Shown: piece by piece, positions 8,651-17,319 of the stretch
How positions within the stretch are numbered: the first letter of the stretch is position 1
Layout of the letters: the number at the start of each line of letters is the position of its first letter
Assembly: GCF_014646335.1 (NCBI RefSeq)
Contig: NZ_BMNG01000004.1
Location: 212,276-276,275 of the forward strand
Source of the DNA: Streptomyces lasiicapitis
Lineage (GTDB): Bacteria; Actinomycetota; Actinomycetes; Streptomycetales; Streptomycetaceae
Direction: 5' to 3'
DNA length: 64,000 nt
The notes under the pieces: model-generated
The model's input: only the letters and a program-made list of their open reading frames with translations
The model's database searches: none
What the model was told of the DNA's origin: nothing
Program-made: the position numbers and the translations under genes

Positions 8651-9268
8651 CGCCCTGAGCCGCCGCTCCCCGCCGCACGCCGACCGCGCGTCACCGCCGA
8701 CGAAGCGCTCGTCGCCGGTCCCACGCGCCTTCTCGGCGAGCCGCTGCCCGTCGTCGAGGACCCGCTTCTGCAGGAGCGTGGCCGCGAACCGCCGACCGAC
8801 CCCGCCGTCCTTCCACGGGTGCTCGCCGACGACCTCGAACCCGGCGGAGGCGTAATACGCCCGCAGCCGCGGGTTGTTGGCGCGGCAGTCAAGGCGGCAC
8901 AGGCTGCGCCCGGCGGCGCGCACGCGGCGCTCGGCGTGGGCGAGCATGCGCCGTCCGGTGCCCGCGGGGGCGACGAGACGGTCGGTCATGAGGCGGTGCA
9001 CGTAGCCGGCGGTGGGCGGCTGCGGACCCCAGGCCGCGGGGTCGTCCCACCACAGCTCCCAGGCGCCCGCGACCGGCCCGTGCGGGCCGACCGTCGCCAT
9101 CCAGATCTCGCTGTCCGCGAGGCGCGCGCGGAAGTGCTCCTCGCCCAGCTCGCCCGGCTTCCACTGCGCGATGCCCTGCGAGATCTGCCAGCGCGCCGCC
9201 TCGTCCCGCAGCCGTACGAGCACGGGGATGTCGGACTCACCGGCGGACCGGAACGACAGCTCATTCAC
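8642..9268 (-). CDS. GNAT family N-acetyltransferase
   Basis: From GTG 9268, which has GGAGG 6 nt upstream and overlaps the stop of the upstream phosphatase gene (GTGAATGA), the protein is 208 residues. It carries GNAT features: LSFRSAGESDIPVLVRLRDE at the N-terminus, an acetyl-CoA-binding segment VAPAGTGRRMLAHAERRVRA, and the late motif NPRLRAYYASAGFEVVGEHP. GNAT enzymes transfer acetyl groups to amines of small molecules or proteins; the substrate is unknown. The last ~35 residues look like unconserved tail. Co-translated with the tyrosine phosphatase. Confidence 0.85.
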   Translation of the reverse strand: MNELSFRSAGESDIPVLVRLRDEAARWQISQGIAQWKPGELGEEHFRARLADSEIWMATVGPHGPVAGAWELWWDDPAAWGPQPPTAGYVHRLMTDRLVAPAGTGRRMLAHAERRVRAAGRSLCRLDCRANNPRLRAYYASAGFEVVGEHPWKDGGVGRRFAATLLQKRVLDDGQRLAEKARGTGDERFVGGDARSACGGERRLRATL

Positions 9269-10007
9269 GCCCGGCCTCCGGCTCAAGCAGGTTCCGGCGC
9301 AGCGCGGCGACCAACTCGTCGTCGGCGCCGAGGAGATGGGTGGCGTACGCGCGCAGCGAACCGTAGCGCTCGGCCATCGCGGCGAGGAAAAGCCGCATGA
9401 CCTCGGCGGGCGCGTGCGGGTAGCTGGGCCAGATCTCGCCGCGGTCGGGGTTCGCGGCGCGCCAGTCCTCGAGGAGGCGGTCCGCGGCGAGCTCGGTGAG
9501 CGCGTAGTCCTCGACGATGTCGTCCTCGGCGACGTCGAGCAGGGCGAGCACGAGGGCGGCGAGCAGGCCCGTGCGGTCCTTGCCGGAGGCGCAGTGGAAC
9601 ACCACGGGTCCCGCGTCGTCGGCGGCGATCACTTCGAGGGCGCGGCGCAGCTCCTTGACGCCGTCCTCCGCGACCTCCAGGTACCGCTCGGTGAGGTACG
9701 GCCCGATCGCGACGTCCGGGTCCAACGAGGGCTGGTCGTAGTAGCGGTGCTCGATGCTCAGGTTGTGGTAGTCGAACGACGGGTGGCCGGGGACCCGGCC
9801 CTTCGCCTCGATCTCCCACGGGTAACGCAGGTCGATGACGGTGCGGACACCCAGGGCGAGGAAGTGGTCCCAGTCGGCGTCGCGCAGCTTGCTCAGCGAG
9901 TCGGCCCGGTACACCTGCCCCCACCGCACCCCACGGCCGTCCTCGGTGACATAGCCGCCCAGGTCACGGAAGTTGTGCAGCCGTTGGAAAGGTATGTGTC
10001 TCTTCAC
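9261..10007 (-). CDS. Tyrosine-protein phosphatase (DSP/SIW14-like fold)
   Basis: A 248-residue protein if started at GTG 10007 (VKRHIPFQRLHNFRDLGGYV), the usual beginning of bacterial PtpB/LipA-type phosphatases. An ATG at 10055 is possible but adds non-conserved sequence. The N-terminal NFRDLGG motif, WGQVYRADSL, VIDLRYPWE and the P-loop HCASGKDRTG (Cys139, Arg145) are all present. The extra Lys and Asp in the P-loop (CxxGKDRTG) are typical of the MptpB-type family, which acts on phosphotyrosine and phosphoinositides. It is coupled to the downstream GNAT gene by an 8-nt overlap. Confidence 0.85.
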   Translation of the reverse strand: MKRHIPFQRLHNFRDLGGYVTEDGRGVRWGQVYRADSLSKLRDADWDHFLALGVRTVIDLRYPWEIEAKGRVPGHPSFDYHNLSIEHRYYDQPSLDPDVAIGPYLTERYLEVAEDGVKELRRALEVIAADDAGPVVFHCASGKDRTGLLAALVLALLDVAEDDIVEDYALTELAADRLLEDWRAANPDRGEIWPSYPHAPAEVMRLFLAAMAERYGSLRAYATHLLGADDELVAALRRNLLEPEAGRE

Positions 10008-10194
10008 AGTGCGCGAGCCTACGTCCGCGAGGGCCGCGCGCGCCGCGATGAACATCACCGCCTGACTCCGCGTGCGATTCCCGCCAAGAGGTCTGGACAA
10101 AGCGGTCCACGCGTGCTCCGTCCCGGTGCCCGCGCCGTGTCTTGTCGCAAGGACGCCGGGCGGGCCCGGCACCCGCCCGCGCCCCCGTGCACGG

Positions 10195-10992
10195 CTACCG
10201 TCCGCCCACCCTGACAGGCTTCGCGACCTGCGGGACCTCCTCCAGCGAGATGCCGAAGTGCGTCTCGTACGCCGTCAGGACCTCGGCGTCCGTGGCGAGT
10301 TCGGTGACCTCGCGCTCGCCGCCGGTGGTGACGGTGAGTTTCCGGCCGCTCAGCGTGACCCGGCCCGTCCCGGTGATCAAGGTGCACACCAGCGACCGCG
10401 TGAAGTGCGACTTGGGCGACGTGCGGTGGTACCAGGCGCCCGCGGTGAAGTCCTCCAGGGCGCGCGGGCGTTGGTCGATCACGTACTGCGGCTTGCCGTC
10501 CTTGAGGACGTCCAGGTCGCCGCCGGGCGCCTCCGCGATGGAGAACGTGCCACCGGGGTCCTTCTGCTCACCGCGCTCGGTGAGGTCGAGCGGCAGGTGG
10601 CTGTGCGTGCCGAAGCCGATGTCGGCGAGCCAGTCGCCGCCGTCCTCGGTCCGCACCCGCAGCGCCAGATGGTCGTACGGGATGCCCGGCCGGCCGCTGT
10701 CGCCGTACACCCGGGCCTGCAGCAGCGTGACCTCGAAGCCGAGCGCGGCGAGCAGCGCCGCGAAGAGGCCGTTGAGTTCGTAGCAGAACCCGCCGCGCCC
10801 CCGCTCGACGATCTTCGCGAACAGGTCCTGCTCCGTGAGGTCGACCTCCTCTCCCTGGTGAAGGGAGAGGTTCTCGAAGGGGACGCTGCGCAGATGAGCG
10901 AGGTGCAGCTCACGCAGAGCCGCCGTGGTGGGGGCGGCGGGGCGCTCGACGCCGATGCGCCGCAGATAGGCGGCTGTCTGTGCGGTATCCAT
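10195..10992 (-). CDS. Arylamine N-acetyltransferase
   Basis: A 265-residue NAT-family enzyme from ATG 10992 (MDTAQTAAYLRRIG). The full catalytic triad is visible: Cys70 in RGRGGFCYELN, His108 in PYDHLALRV and Asp124 in LADIGFG. Family length is about 260-290. NAT enzymes move acetyl from acetyl-CoA to arylamines or hydrazines; in actinomycetes relatives also act as amide synthases in ansamycin biosynthesis. No polyketide genes are nearby, so a detoxification-type role is the more cautious reading. It stands alone. Confidence 0.9.
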   Translation of the reverse strand: MDTAQTAAYLRRIGVERPAAPTTAALRELHLAHLRSVPFENLSLHQGEEVDLTEQDLFAKIVERGRGGFCYELNGLFAALLAALGFEVTLLQARVYGDSGRPGIPYDHLALRVRTEDGGDWLADIGFGTHSHLPLDLTERGEQKDPGGTFSIAEAPGGDLDVLKDGKPQYVIDQRPRALEDFTAGAWYHRTSPKSHFTRSLVCTLITGTGRVTLSGRKLTVTTGGEREVTELATDAEVLTAYETHFGISLEEVPQVAKPVRVGGR

Positions 10993-11062
10993 GGGGCAAG
11001 TCTCGTCGCCCGTGCGGGGTGGGGCCACCGGCCACGGAAGGGGCGGGTCCCGTTCCCCGGTC

Positions 11063-12013
11063 CTAGGACTTCGGCCGCACCGGGGCGTTCCGGTCGGCGA
11101 GCAGGTCGGCGCGATCGGCGAGCAGGTCGGCGAGCAGCGTCAGGGCCGCGCGCGACGCCGACCCGGGGGCCGTGTGGGCGACCACGACGGTCTGGTCGTC
11201 GGCGGTGCGCAGGGCCTGCTGGGTGAGGGTGACGGCGCCGATCAGCGGATGGTCCATGGTGTGCGGCGTCGCGTCGCAGGGGCGCACCTGGTGGTCGGCC
11301 CACATGGCGCCGAACTCGGCGCTCCTCATCGTCAGTTCGCCGATGAGGGAGGCGAGCCGGGCGTCGTCGGGATGCCGCCCCGCCACCTCGCGGAGGTTGG
11401 CGACCACAGTCCGCGCCTTCGTCTCCCAGTCGGCGTACAGCGCACGCGTGTCGGGGTCCAGGAAGACGAGCGTGGCCATGTTGGGGCGCCTCGGGGCGTG
11501 GTCGGGGCCGTCGGCGGGGAGGTGCGCGGCGAACAGGGCGTGGCCGAGGGCGTTCCAGCCGAGGACGTCGGTGCGGCGGCCGAGGACCACGGCGGGCACG
11601 TCCGTGAGGGCGTCCAGGAGGTGCCGGGTGGCGTCGGAGAGGTGTTCTTCGGGCGGACGGCGCAGGCCCTTGTGCCCGCGTGCGCCGCTCGCCGCCAGGT
11701 CGTGCACGTGGCGCCGCTCGGACTCGTCCAGGCCGAGGGCGCGGGCGAGGGCGTCCAGGATCTCCGGTGACGCGTTGTGGGACTGGCCCTGTTCAAGACG
11801 GGTGTAGTACGAGGCGCTGACTCCCGCGAGCAGGGCCAGCTCCTCGCGGCGCAGACCCGGTACGCGGCGCCGCTCGCCGTACGTCTTCAGCCCGATGTCG
11901 TCGGGGCGCAGCCGTGACCTGCGGGCCTGTAGGAACGCGCCGAGCCTGCCCGGTCCGTCGTTCATGCCGCCCATGCCGCCGCCGATGCCGTCCATGCCGT
12001 CCACGCCGTTCAT
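11063..12013 (-). CDS. XRE-type HTH regulator with MmyB-like ligand-binding domain
   Basis: A 316-residue regulator starting at ATG 12013; the first ~18 residues are Met/Gly/Asp-rich and poorly conserved. Residues ~22-90 form the HTH (LGAFLQARRSRLRPDDIG, then RRRVPGLRREELALLAGVSA, SYYTRLEQGQ). The remainder matches the MmyB/MLTR ligand-binding domain (VLGRRTDVLGWNALGHALFA; NMATLVFLDPDTRALYADWE). This family usually represses a divergent oxidoreductase or hydrolase gene. Here the divergent partner is the metallo-beta-lactamase-fold gene 101 bp away, making control of that operon likely. Confidence 0.88.
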   Translation of the reverse strand: MNGVDGMDGIGGGMGGMNDGPGRLGAFLQARRSRLRPDDIGLKTYGERRRVPGLRREELALLAGVSASYYTRLEQGQSHNASPEILDALARALGLDESERRHVHDLAASGARGHKGLRRPPEEHLSDATRHLLDALTDVPAVVLGRRTDVLGWNALGHALFAAHLPADGPDHAPRRPNMATLVFLDPDTRALYADWETKARTVVANLREVAGRHPDDARLASLIGELTMRSAEFGAMWADHQVRPCDATPHTMDHPLIGAVTLTQQALRTADDQTVVVAHTAPGSASRAALTLLADLLADRADLLADRNAPVRPKS

Positions 12014-12114
12014 GAGGCCCAGTATCGGTGCGCGGCGGCCCGGGAGCCTGACCCTGCGAGGGCTAGGCAGCGGCGGGTGTGGCTGCGCCGCGTCGGCCGC
12101 CACACGCTGGCGCC

Positions 12115-13080
12115 ATGAGCCCGACAACGAATCAGACAGTTGAAGTCGACCGCATCGAGCTGGGCGACGTCTCCGTCACCCGCGTCATCGAGTACTGCGG
12201 ACCGGTCGACCTGACCCCCGAGACCTTCTTCCCCGGCATCCCCGCCGACACCTGGGAGGGCGAGGAGGCCGCCTGGCTGCGGCCGGACTTCCTGAACGGC
12301 GAGACCGGCGTCGTCCGCTCCGCCATCCAGACCTGGGTGGTGCGCAGCGAGGGCAGGACCATCCTGATCGACACCGGGGTCGGCAACCACAAGGAACGGC
12401 CCTACAGCCCGGTGTGGAGCCACCGCGACACCGGCTACCTGGCCCGCCTCGCCGCCGCGGGCGTCACCCCGCAGGACGTGGACGTCGTCGTCAACACCCA
12501 CCTCCACGTGGATCACGTCGGCTGGAACACCCGCCTCGAAGACCGGAGTTGGGTCCCCACGTTCCCCCGTGCCGTCTACCTGATGGCCAGGGACGACTTC
12601 GATTTCTGGAACCCGGCGAACGAGCGCCGCTCCGTCCTTGGGCGCGGCAACCAGAACGTGTTCGAGGACAGCGTCGCCCCCGTCCACCAGGCGGGCCAGA
12701 CCCTCCTCTGGGAGGGCAGCCACCGGATCGACTCCCACCTGCGCCTCGACCTCGCTCCCGGCCACACCCCCGGCTCGGCCGTGGTGACGCTGGAGTCGGG
12801 CGGGGACCGGGCGCTGTTCGTCGGGGACCTCCTGCACAGCCCGGCGCAGGTGCTGCGCCCCGACTGCAACAGCTGTTTCTGCGAGGACCCCGCGGCCGCG
12901 CGCACCGCCCGCCGACGCCTCCTCGGCTGGGCCGCCGACCACAACGCCCTGGTCGTCCCCGCCCACTTCGGCGGACACGGCGCCCTTGAAGTCGCCCGCA
13001 CACCCAGCGCGTTCGCCGTCAAGGAATGGGCGCCCCTGAGCCGGGCGACCGTCACGGAGCGGATTGGTGTCGCCGCATGA
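12115..13080 (+). CDS. MBL-fold metallo-hydrolase
   Basis: A 321-residue enzyme from ATG 12115. The zinc motif HxHxDH is intact (NTHLHVDHVGWN; His129, His131, Asp133, His134). Further ligands are probable in APGHTPGSAVV and the late PAHFGGHG. IDTGVGNHK and the overall length fit the quorum-quenching/alkylsulfatase-like branch of small-molecule MBL hydrolases. It is divergent from the MmyB-like regulator and overlaps the downstream esterase by ATGA, so the two probably act together, for example on an ester or lactone. The substrate is unknown. Confidence 0.85.
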   Translation: MSPTTNQTVEVDRIELGDVSVTRVIEYCGPVDLTPETFFPGIPADTWEGEEAAWLRPDFLNGETGVVRSAIQTWVVRSEGRTILIDTGVGNHKERPYSPVWSHRDTGYLARLAAAGVTPQDVDVVVNTHLHVDHVGWNTRLEDRSWVPTFPRAVYLMARDDFDFWNPANERRSVLGRGNQNVFEDSVAPVHQAGQTLLWEGSHRIDSHLRLDLAPGHTPGSAVVTLESGGDRALFVGDLLHSPAQVLRPDCNSCFCEDPAAARTARRRLLGWAADHNALVVPAHFGGHGALEVARTPSAFAVKEWAPLSRATVTERIGVAA

Positions 13081-14639
13081 ACAGCGCGCACCGCATGCAC
13101 CGTACGCACGCAGAGGCGACCACAAGCCCGGTGATCACCACGACGAACGGCCCGGTACGCGGTTTCGTACGCGGCGACGTCGCCGCCTACCTCGGCATCC
13201 CGTACGCCGCACCGCCCCTCGGCGCCGCCCGGTTCGCCGCGCCGGAGCCGCCCGCGCCGTGGACCTCCGTACGCGACGCGACCACGCCGGGCCCGACCGC
13301 CCCGCAGGCCGAACGCCGGCTCGGCGACCTCGACATGTCGCCCTACTTCGGCCCCGGTTGGGTGCGCGGCGACGACTACCTCACCGTCGACGTACGCACC
13401 CCGGCGGCACCCGCCGAACGGCCCCTTCCCGTCCTGGTGTTCGTGCACGGCGGCGGCTTCGTCGCCGGTTCCACGAGGGCGCCGCTGTACGACGGCTCGG
13501 CGCTCGCCCGGGTCGGGGTCGTCCTGGTGACCCTCAACTACCGGCTTGGCGTGCAGGGGTTCCTCGACCTGGCGGGGGCGCCCGCGAACCGCGGTCTCCT
13601 GGACGTGCGGGCCGCCCTGCGCTGGGTGCGGGACGAGATCGCCGCGTTCGGCGGCGACCCGAGCACGGTGACCGTCTTCGGGCAGTCCGCCGGGGCCACC
13701 CTCGTGGCCGCGCTCCTCGCGGATCCCGCGGCCGCGGGGCTGTTCCGGCGGGCCGTCGTACAGAGCGGCAGCGGCCTCGGCGCGTTCAGCCGCGAGCAGG
13801 CCGCCCGGGTCACCCGGGCGGCGGCGGACGCGCTCGGCGTCGAAGCCCGCGCCGAGGCCTTCGCCGCCGTCCCCGACGAACGCCTCGTCGGCATCACACC
13901 GGCACTGGCGGGCATCGACCTGCGCACGGCGACCCACACCGACCCGCTCATGGGCCTCAGCCCGCTCGGCCCGGTCCTCGACGAACAGCCCGCCCACACG
14001 CTGGCCGCCGCACGCGCCGGCACCCCCGACGTCGACCTCCTCGTCGGCACCACCGCGCAGGAAGGCAACCTCTATCTCGTGCCCCAGGGCGCGTACGCCA
14101 CCTCCACCGCCGCCGACGTCGAGGCCACCGCGGCCCGCGCGCACGCACGCCCGGCCGAGCTCATCGCCGCCCACCGCGCGGCCCGGCCCGACGCATCCCT
14201 CGGCGAACTGCGGTCCGCCGTCCTCGGCGAGGCCCTGTTCGGCGCGGGGAGCCGCGCCCTGGCCGACGCGCACGCCGCCAAGTCCCCTTCCCGCACCCAC
14301 CGTTACGTGTTCGCCTGGCCGTCGCCCGCCCTCGGCGGAACACTCGGCGCCGCCCACACCGTCGAGTTGCCCTTCGTCTTCGGTACGACCGGGCTGCCCG
14401 CGCTGTACGGCGACGGCGGCGTCCTCGGTCCGGTGAGGTCACCGGCCGCCGCGGCCGAAGCGGCGGAGCTGTCCGCGCGGATGCGCCGGGCCTGGGTCCG
14501 GTTCGCCGCGACGGGCGACCCGGGCTGGGACGCGTACGACGCCGAACGGCGGGCGACGATGCGCATCGACAGTGACTGGGCGCTCGTCGACGATCCCGAC
14601 GCCGCCGAGCGGGCCGCCTGGGGACCGGGATATGTATAG
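13077..14639 (+). CDS. Type-B carboxylesterase
   Basis: A 520-residue alpha/beta hydrolase starting in the ATGA overlap with the MBL gene. Diagnostic motifs are the N-terminal GPVRGFVRGDVAAYLGIPYA, the oxyanion hole HGGGF (124-128), the nucleophile elbow GQSAG (Ser204 within VTVFGQSAGATLV), and AAHTVELPFVFG containing the likely catalytic His late in the chain. Length fits the family. Such enzymes hydrolyse carboxylic esters with broad specificity. The stop codon (TAG) lies within TATGTATAGT, which could double as a -10-like box for the small ORF downstream. Confidence 0.9.
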   Translation: MNSAHRMHRTHAEATTSPVITTTNGPVRGFVRGDVAAYLGIPYAAPPLGAARFAAPEPPAPWTSVRDATTPGPTAPQAERRLGDLDMSPYFGPGWVRGDDYLTVDVRTPAAPAERPLPVLVFVHGGGFVAGSTRAPLYDGSALARVGVVLVTLNYRLGVQGFLDLAGAPANRGLLDVRAALRWVRDEIAAFGGDPSTVTVFGQSAGATLVAALLADPAAAGLFRRAVVQSGSGLGAFSREQAARVTRAAADALGVEARAEAFAAVPDERLVGITPALAGIDLRTATHTDPLMGLSPLGPVLDEQPAHTLAAARAGTPDVDLLVGTTAQEGNLYLVPQGAYATSTAADVEATAARAHARPAELIAAHRAARPDASLGELRSAVLGEALFGAGSRALADAHAAKSPSRTHRYVFAWPSPALGGTLGAAHTVELPFVFGTTGLPALYGDGGVLGPVRSPAAAAEAAELSARMRRAWVRFAATGDPGWDAYDAERRATMRIDSDWALVDDPDAAERAAWGPGYV

Positions 14640-14695
14640 TCGCCGTACGCCGCGCGGCACCCGTCCGCGCGAGCCCCACGAAGGAGGTGAGCCCG

Positions 14696-14785
14696 ATGCG
14701 CACGACTCCACCGCGTACGACTCCGTCTCGTACCACCGCAGCCGACCGCACCGTCCGGGCCCTCCTGGCCGCCGCCCGCGTCTGA
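14696..14785 (+). CDS. Small ORF (29 aa) with very strong ribosome binding site
   Basis: ATG at 14696 follows AAGGAGGT (14681-14688), the best Shine-Dalgarno match in the window, at 7-nt spacing. The product is 29 residues: a repetitive N-terminus (MRTTPPRTTPSRTTAAD) and a short helical tail (RTVRALLAAARV), with no Cys and no obvious membrane helix. It lies in the 268-bp gap between the carboxylesterase and the epoxide hydrolase, ending 122 nt before the latter's ATG. It could be a leader peptide controlling the epoxide hydrolase, or a stand-alone small protein. Translation is inferred from the ribosome binding site only. Confidence 0.5.
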   Translation: MRTTPPRTTPSRTTAADRTVRALLAAARV

Positions 14786-14907
14786 AACGCACGGCAGTCC
14801 GCACAGGAGCGCACCGCTCGGCCCTCCAACCAGAGACCTTTTCCGAGTTCTTCTCCGAGCTCTCTTCCGAGCACCGCGGCATTCCCGCTCTCCTCAGCGA
14901 AGGAACC

Positions 14908-16050
14908 ATGACTGTCACGCCCTTCCGCATCGCCGTGTCCGACGACGTCCTCGGCGACCTGCGCGCACGACTGACCCGCACCCGATTCGCCACCGCGTCC
15001 GACACCGCCCCCTGGGCGGCCGGCACCGACCCGGCCCAACTGCGTGACCTCGTCGCGTACTGGGCCGACGGCTTCGACTGGCGCGCCGCCGAAGCCGCGC
15101 TCAACGAACTCCCGCACCACCTGGCCGAAGTGGCGGGAAGCAGCGTGCACTTCGTGCATCTGCGCGGCCGCCGCCCCGAGGGCGCGCCCGCGCCGCTGCC
15201 GCTGGTCCTCACCCACGGCTGGCCGAGCAGCTTCGTCGAGATGCTGCGCGCGGCCCGCCGCCTGGCCGACCCGGCCGCGTACGGCGGCGACCCCGCCGAC
15301 GCCTTCGACGTGGTCGTGCCGTCCCTGCCCGGATTCCTCCACTCCGCCCTGCCCCAAGGGCCGTTCACCCGCCGGGGCGTCGCCGAGATGTGGCACTCCC
15401 TCATGACGGAGACGCTCGGCTACGAGCGCTACGGGGCGTTCGGCGGCGACATCGGCGGCGGTGTCACGCAGTGGCTCGGCGCGCTGTACCCCGACCAGGT
15501 CGCGGGCGTGCACATCACGTCCGCCGTCGTCGGCGCGGACTTCGAGAAGGAGCCGCTGACGCCCGCCGAGCAGACATACCTGGACGCACTCGCCGCGTAC
15601 GACATCGGGGACCAGGGCTACAGCGAGATCATGTGCACCCGTCCCGACACCGTCGCGGCCGCCCTGATCGACTCGCCCGCCGGGCTGCTCGCCTGGATCG
15701 TCGACAAGTACCGCGACTGGAGCGACTGCGACGGCGATGTCGGCCGCCGCTGGGACAGGGACACCCTGCTGACCGTCGCCACGCTCTACTGGGCCACCGA
15801 AAGCATCGGCACGTCCTTCCGGCAGTACTACGACTACCACCTCAACAAGCCGCTGCCGCCGATCACCGTCCCCGCCGCCGTCACCCTCAGCCACGAACCG
15901 GCGTACGCCGGCTACCCCAAGTCCCTCGCCGAACGCGTCTTCACCGACCTGCGCCACTGGAGCACCCCGCGCCGCGGCGGCCACTTCATGGCCCACGAGG
16001 AGCCGGACCAGGTGGCCGCCGAACTGCGGGCGTTCTTCGGGTCGATATAG
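14908..16050 (+). CDS. Epoxide hydrolase (EHN-type alpha/beta hydrolase)
   Basis: A 380-residue protein from ATG 14908 (AAGGAACC upstream). The N-terminal epoxide-hydrolase cap begins TPFRIAVSDDVLGDLRARL and includes WADGFDWRAAEAALN. The core has LTHGWPSSFVE (oxyanion HGWP), FGGDIGGGV (nucleophile Asp181) and RRGGHFMAHEEP carrying the catalytic His. Tyr residues in the cap are candidates for epoxide activation. These soluble enzymes open epoxides to diols. The longer open frame (from 14572) is rejected because its N-terminus is unrelated to the family and overlaps the carboxylesterase gene and the small ORF. Confidence 0.9.
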   Translation: MTVTPFRIAVSDDVLGDLRARLTRTRFATASDTAPWAAGTDPAQLRDLVAYWADGFDWRAAEAALNELPHHLAEVAGSSVHFVHLRGRRPEGAPAPLPLVLTHGWPSSFVEMLRAARRLADPAAYGGDPADAFDVVVPSLPGFLHSALPQGPFTRRGVAEMWHSLMTETLGYERYGAFGGDIGGGVTQWLGALYPDQVAGVHITSAVVGADFEKEPLTPAEQTYLDALAAYDIGDQGYSEIMCTRPDTVAAALIDSPAGLLAWIVDKYRDWSDCDGDVGRRWDRDTLLTVATLYWATESIGTSFRQYYDYHLNKPLPPITVPAAVTLSHEPAYAGYPKSLAERVFTDLRHWSTPRRGGHFMAHEEPDQVAAELRAFFGSI

Positions 16051-16111
16051 GCTGTACGTTCTGTTTCTTTCTGCTTCCGTGCAGCTTGTGACCCACCCCG
16101 GAGAGTAATCA

Positions 16112-17194
16112 GTGACCGTAGCCATCGTCGCGCCCGAAGCCGCCGAACCGGACGACACGCGGGCAGCGGACCCGGCCGCCATGCCGGAAGCGGACCCGGC
16201 CGCCACCCGGGAACTCCTGGAGCGCGACGCCCGCGAGTTCGGTGCCTACGCGCGCACCGGCGCCTGGACCTTCGGCCTGAAGGTGGCCCGCAGCGTGCGG
16301 CCCGGCGGACAGGCCGCCGGCGAGTCGCCGAAGCTCTCGGCGAAGGAGTTCGCCGAGCTCGCCGGGTGCTCCGCCGAGCGCGTCATGCGCTACTACAAGG
16401 CCTGGGACAAGGCCGCCGACGACGGCCTCGTGCCGCACTTCGAGGCGCTCGCGCCCGGCCAGGACGTCGAACTCCCCGACGCCGACGTCTGGTTGACGTA
16501 CTACGTACCGCGCTCCAGCGCCACCTCCGCGCGCGGCACCGCGATCACCGCCGCCGCCGAGGCCGAGGGCATCCGCCCCACCAAGGCCCTGGAGGTCGCC
16601 GAGAACCCCACCGCGCTGCGCGCCGCGATCCTCGCCGACCCCTCCACCGCCCAGGCCGCCCGGCACGCGCTGCTCGACCGCCTCAAGGAGGACCCGGCCC
16701 TGCAGACCGAGCTGGCCCGCGACATCGCCCGCACCGACGACCTGAAGAAGGCCGTCGCGGGCGAGGCCAGGAACGCGGACCGCATCGAGTACGTCCGCAA
16801 GGTCGCCGAGGAGGGCCAGATCCGCACGCCCGCCGGGCAGAAGCTCGACGCCCCCGCCGAACTGCGCGCCGAGGCCGAGCGGCACCTGTCCCTCCTGGAC
16901 GAGCTGGACGACTCCGAAGAGGCCGGCGAGTGGGCCGCGGAGGCGTACGACACGGTGAAGACCCTCGTGGTCGAGACCGTCGAGGCGAACCCCGAGCTGC
17001 GCGTCCAGGAGCGGCGCACGAAGTTCTACAGCAGCCTGCAGAAGGCCACCAAGGTCTTCGAGGAGCTGACCCTCGACGACGCCGTCGACTTCGACGACAT
17101 CTACGAGGACGACATGGTCCAGCGCCTGGAGGAACTCCAGCAGGCCATCAACACCTGCATCACCGCGCTGCGGAAGGCGTCGGAGACGCGCTGA
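16112..17194 (+). CDS. Conserved actinobacterial protein of unknown function, HTH-like plus coiled coil
   Basis: A 360-residue, strongly acidic protein from GTG 16112. After a disordered Ala/Asp/Pro-rich N-terminus comes RELLERDAREFGAYARTGAW, then a helix-turn-helix-like segment at about residues 72-100 (LSAKEFAELAGCSAERVMRY). The rest is nearly all helical with charged heptad-like stretches (LKEDPALQTELARDIARTDD; VQRLEELQQAINTCITALRK). I recognise no named family. The HTH-like segment followed by helices suggests a DNA-binding or scaffold role, but this is inference. It appears monocistronic. Confidence 0.6.
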   Translation: MTVAIVAPEAAEPDDTRAADPAAMPEADPAATRELLERDAREFGAYARTGAWTFGLKVARSVRPGGQAAGESPKLSAKEFAELAGCSAERVMRYYKAWDKAADDGLVPHFEALAPGQDVELPDADVWLTYYVPRSSATSARGTAITAAAEAEGIRPTKALEVAENPTALRAAILADPSTAQAARHALLDRLKEDPALQTELARDIARTDDLKKAVAGEARNADRIEYVRKVAEEGQIRTPAGQKLDAPAELRAEAERHLSLLDELDDSEEAGEWAAEAYDTVKTLVVETVEANPELRVQERRTKFYSSLQKATKVFEELTLDDAVDFDDIYEDDMVQRLEELQQAINTCITALRKASETR

Positions 17195-17319
17195 ACCGAC
17201 CGGTCCCGGCCGGGGCCCCTCGGGGTCTTCCCGGCCGGGAATGCGGAACCGGCCGCGCGGATTGTGATCAATGAGCTGCCTCGTACGGCGGGGCAGGCAC
17301 GCTTCTTGAGGAGATCCGC

